This document shows, one piece after another, positions 12,412-18,400 of a DNA stretch of 21,272 nucleotides. The stretch covers positions 48,711 through 69,982 of the forward strand of contig NW_003112977.1 in NCBI RefSeq assembly GCF_000003605.2, in the 5' to 3' direction. How positions within the stretch are numbered: position 1 is the first letter of the stretch; the number at the start of each line of letters is the position of its first letter. Under the pieces are notes generated by a model. The model was not told where the DNA came from, did not search any database, and saw only the letters and a program-made list of their open reading frames with translations. Source of the stretch: Saccoglossus kowalevskii. Its lineage: Eukaryota; Hemichordata; Enteropneusta; Harrimaniidae. The position numbers were made by a program, and so were the translations under genes.

Positions 12412-15400
12412 GGAATTTAATTTGATATTAATTATATTAATAATTGCTGATACAGCTTTTTAGATCTTTCAAAATGTTCGATCAAAAACATGTTTCTGTT
12501 TTCATTTCTCAGTCTGTCCAGGTGAATATAAATGTGAAGCTGATGCATTAGCAAATACTCTACCTAAATGTATACCACTCAATCACAAATGCGACAAATT
12601 TATTGATTGTAGTGGTGGAGACGATGAAGAAAACTGCGATTATGGTAAGAAACAGTATTACTTGGCTTTGTCCGCTAGTCACCTGAATGGATGGTTTAAT
12701 AAACAATTCCCCGTTAACTGCGAGATCACGCGTTATGCGTGGAATCGAACGAACAAACACAATTCATAGACTCCTAGTGGCGACAAACATCGCGTGGGAT
12801 TCGACAAACGCGAAAGTATTTTGGGGGATATGTTCATGCTTAATAATGTACTGTACACATTCGATGACATTGAGAGATCTCGCAGTTGAAAGGAAACGGA
12901 ACGGCAAGTTATTCACATATTCGGCAACGTAATAAATTTCATATGATTAGCTGAACTACACTGCTTGAATGTTTCCTTGCCACAATTATAATAGTTTCCT
13001 AGCTCGACTATTTTGTTTGTGCCAATTTGCTGTCATCATACTTTGAATCTTTTTTTTTTAGAATACATTAATTATTATCACTTTCAGAGGCATTTCATGA
13101 TGTTGACGTATTCACTGATTCAAAATGGTATGAACAGTTTTTGGACCTAACAAATGATCGTGAACTTGTCAACAACTTCAAACAGATTTATTACGCCAAT
13201 GTGTCGACTGATATGATCCCGAACGTAGAACCACTGTCCACAAGACACGCTGTTTTGGCGACTACGTCCAATCCAGCACTTGATATTCGGGATATACTCA
13301 GTGTCTCAGCTGACGAAATTTCTATATACGGACATCAGAAAGACGATATGATACTGACATGTCAATATCAAAAACACAAATGTAAAATGGGGTAATGTAA
13401 TATTTATAATTGAATAATTATTCTTGATGAATAATAAATCAACAAATAATGATGAGATATTTGTTGATAAACTTGAACATATATAATTTAAATATTATAT
13501 AATGAACGCAGTAAACTTTGAACTTCTGTAGAATACTATATTTTCGCTTGGAATTAATTTCGGTATTTACGTTGGAAGAGTGATTCAGTGAAATAAAAAT
13601 CTAGCGAATATACACTTTTCCCTATATATTACATCCAATTCGTCAAAAAATCAATGAAAATAAATTCCATACAAAACACTCAAAAATTATTTTCAGTAAA
13701 AATAAAGTAGTTTACAGTATATGTTTCCCATAAATTGTTTTAATATATCGATATTTACAGCAGCCAATTACTGTGTTTGTTCACTCATGACATATCAGAT
13801 GTATGTATCATGCTTACATTATGCAGATTTATGCATCATGCATAAATTATGAAGATTTATGCATCATGCATAAATTATGCAGATTTATGCATCTTGCATA
13901 AATTATGCAGATTTATGCACCATGCATAAATTATGAAGATTTATCCATCATGCATAAATTATCAAGATTTATGCATTATGCGTAAATTATGAAGATTTAT
14001 GCATCATGCATAAATTATGAAGATTTATCCATCATGCATAAATTATGAAGATTTATGCATTGTGCGTAAATTATGCATTTGTTGTTCAGTCAATTACACT
14101 ATAACTATTAGTAACTTATCTAGAATTACATTATACTTGTAAAACATACAGGAGAAAGACAAGTTCACTTCACTGTAATAAGTGACATATATTCTATACC
14201 ATGAGTATTTTTACCAGTCTCACACAAATGTTCTTTTTTTTATGTGTGCTATTGTTTTATATATATATTTACAGGGATATTACAGAATTTCAAGATGATA
14301 AATATGGAAATTGTTTCACCTTTAATCCATCCACAGTAGAAAGACAATTGTATAATGCTTCTAAAACTGGTAGACGATATGGTAATATATACTCCAGTGA
14401 TCTTAAAGCGGGAGGGTCGTCACCTGCGCTCGCGTGGAAATTAAGTCCCAGGCGACGATAACAACACACGCTAAAAAACGCAAAGACGCTTGTTTGTAAA
14501 CAATGACACGCTATGGCCATCTGACGCATGCGCAGGTGACGACTCCCCCGTTTTAAAGAGGGCGGCCATTTGAAAACTTGTGCCATCGGGGAGTCGCGTT
14601 CATATTGCAGCGCCCCCTTTCATTGCGTGCCATGTTTCAACCCTCCTCTTTAGTTGTATATCCCTTATTTTACTTGTAATACAACAAAACAGAACCTATA
14701 CATTCCTCACATAGCTATCCATAAAATCAGTTTAAAGGGCGGTAGTCGTCGCGCTGCGCATGTTATCTCTGACGTCACTCGTTTGTAGAGCTGGTTGATA
14801 ATCGTGTTACCGTGGACTAGTACTACTATCTACGAATAGAAGTGAATTATACTGTCGTGGTGCCACGAGAATTAACTAGCTCTGTGAATAAGTGATATCA
14901 GGTTGCCTGATTCTGAGATTACAAATCATAAGGTAATTTATGCTAATTAGGTATGAATTTGATATTAGCTTAACTACTTCACAAAAAAACTTGCAGTCGT
15001 CTGTATTATGAGTTAATGTCGTGCCATGCAAGTAATTACTGTTAGCCAGTTTGAAATTCCCGTGTCACGGCGATAAAATAGTATAGTTGCAAGATTAGTT
15101 TGCTTCTACATGCTGTTTTGAGTAGACACAGAACGGTGACGTGTATCATGAATATCTGCATGTTTAGTGAGATACGCACCACAGCCATATGATAAATATC
15201 TGCATATCTCCACATGTGTTTGTTGTCAGAAGCACCAAGTACAGACTCAGTTACGCTAATTATTTTCACAAAGTTTTATAGCCCAATAGACATGCAAAAA
15301 TGAAATTATAATATTGTGCAATTTATAGTTGATGGAGTTCCCCTGTTAAAGTATCGTCTATGATTTGTGATGCAATACAATGACTTGAAGTAATTAAGCG

Positions 15401-18400
15401 ATATTTTAAATTGCCAAATATAAGTTATGACATACGAACTGACAGAATGCAGTTTACGAAAATGGAATTTTATTATCTATGCACTAAAAATATTAAATAT
15501 ATTCGCTGACATTCTGAAACCCGTTAACCGACGCGTAACGGAGATTTGTCTGTTTCCATACTGCCTGAGTGCATGCATTGCGGTATTCTCGTAATATTCT
15601 TATTAACATACATCTTTTTCTTGCTTCTAATAATGATTTGCGCTACGCAGACGTTTGTGTATTTCCGTCACGCGCGATTTTGCGTCAGATGTAAGCAAAA
15701 GCATGATCGAATGTGACGTAATTTTCCAAATAAAGAAGACGTAGAGAGATTTAATGCGAGATAACACCTCACAGTTACAATAAAACATGTTGCGCTGCGC
15801 AAACGTTTGCGTTTAGTGACGGAATTCTATTTCCGCCACGCGCTATTCTGCGTCAGGTGTAAACAAAAGCATGTTCGAATGTGACGTAATTTTCCAAATA
15901 AGGGAGCCATTCGAACACGTCGAACACGACTTACAGAGATTTATAGACGAATAATGAGATTAATATTATTTATACCTTCAATCAGGATTAACACTGATCC
16001 TATTTGTGGAACAGTCTGAATATTTAGCATTATTTTCTGAAGAAGTCGGATTTGTGTTATCTATACATAATCCACACATCCAGTCCTTTCCTGAAGACGA
16101 TTCCGTTAGCATCATCACTGGGTATGGCACATCGATTGGGATTTCAATGGTAAGATATTAGACAAATTATGTTTTTCTCTTTGTAAATTCCTTATCATTT
16201 GATTGGTCAATACGTTCTATCTCGTAAAATATGCTTACTTTATGTGAACAATGCTATAATTTTTTTTTTCTCAATAGAGTGAAACTAAAAAATTAGAACA
16301 ACCCTGGGACAATTGTACAAGGGACAGCAGGACGCCGTACGACCATTACTCATACTCACTCCTGGTATGTTATTAAGTACTATCTGACACTATTGTAACA
16401 CACACATGATTGCCGACATGAAGATATCGCGCGTGTTTTTTATCAAATAATCGGTCTGGGTTTTATACATATCCAGGATTCTGAGGCCAAAACTGAATGG
16501 CGATCCGCCACGAGTAATGGATCTCGGCCGACTGTGTTACAAAAAGTAATTTCGGGGGGTGGTTGCTGGTGAAGAGCTTCAAAAATAAGTGTGACGTAAC
16601 ACAGCAGTAATCATTCAATATCCACCAATGTTTTTCCACCAACATCGTGATCGCACACAAAGGTGTTTCTTCAGTAATACATTACCCCATGATATTCATA
16701 ATTGTAATTGCTATTGTATTCGTATTGTATTCGTGTCGCCGTATTCATATCGTATTCGTGTCGCCGTTTTGAATAACTGCAACATTTTTAAACGTTCACT
16801 TTCATCATTAATTGTTGCATATTCGTATCATTTCTGTATTAAATACCACATGGTGATGTTAATACACGTCCCCTGTTTTCATACCTGGAGAGTGAGACAA
16901 AGCATCACAAAACATTAGTTGTATTCGTTATTTGTATTTACTATTGTAAGTGTATCTAAAGCGGGGGAGTCGTCACCTGCGCATGCGTCAGGTGGCCATA
17001 GTGTGTCATTGTTTACAAACAGGCGTCTACCAACGAGCCTTTGCGTTTTAGCGTGTGTTGTTATCGTCGCTTGGGATTCAATTCCAGTGCGTGTGCAGGT
17101 GACGACCCTCCCGCTTTAAATCACAAATAATGTTGAACAAATTTCTCCATATAAAAATGTTATTAAATACATAGTGTTACATATTAGTCGTATTATTTAT
17201 GATGTACATGATAAACAGTAGTTATATTATGAGGTTATTACGAGGATACCTCAAAGTATACACGAAGACAGTACAGGGGGAGTATCGACCGACGCGCAGC
17301 GGAGGTCGATGCGACGGCATACTGTCTGAGTATGAGGTTATTACGAGGATACCTCAAAGTATACACGAAGACAGTACAGGGGGAGTATCGACCGACGCGC
17401 AGCGGAGGTCGATGCGACGGCATACTGTCTGAGTGCACACTTTATGGTATCCTCGTAATAACCTTATTATTATACATCTTTTCCTTCCAAATCCAAAAAG
17501 TTTAGAACAGAATCGGCGAACTTCTTTGTGTGGAGTCCGGTGAAACCATGGTGGCAGCCATGTTTGTCTTTATTATAAGAGGACGCTTACGCGCGTAATC
17601 ATTCCATATTTGGAATTCGCATTACCTCATATGGTAGGATGAAAATACTCCGTAAAATACCGCAAAATTACGGCACGATGTAACTTATGGCGTTACGGTG
17701 ACAGGTGTATAATAATATATATTATTTCTCTGAAAACGATGACTGATTGAATATCAATGTAGTGTCGATTACATGTACAGTTTCCATCGACTCGGACTGC
17801 CGTGCAAATCTCTCTCCAGAAAATGTCCACTGCTTTGATACAAGATATATGTACTTTAAATAAAGGATTTATTTTTGTTTTTGTTTGTCACAACAGGCAT
17901 GTGAGATAGAGTGTTTACAGATGGTGCTACGAGACAAGTGTGGTTGTGTTGACGTACTGTCAATTAGTGGATATACGAAGTGTAGCATTCTGAACAAAAC
18001 ACAAGGCAAGTGAATATTCAATGAATGAAAATTAAATCAACTGTCGGTTGAAAGTTAATTTCACCATTTAAGTGTGAATTTAATATTGGTTTACCTAATG
18101 ATTAAAATCGCTAGTATATCCATTAATATTGCTAGTAATATCTATTTAAAGGGCGGTAGTCGCCGCGCCACGCATGCGCGAGATATATGGGTGTCATATG
18201 AACAAATATGGCGATGGCGAGTACGAACTATACGCTACCAAGTTTTTATTAGGTATTTAGGTGCTTGGAAGGCATCGAAGTCACTGGTAGTGATTAGTGC
18301 AAGTCACGTCCAGATTAAACCTCATACTTGTGATTTCCCATTAGAAGAGCGCATTGGATTGTGGGAAAATCAATGTTTATCAATACATATCTTGCAAATG

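Noticed and set aside
18006-18015. GT donor at 18010 for exon 10
   Set aside because: It puts exon 11 in a frame that loses LCHQ and GCECREPC.
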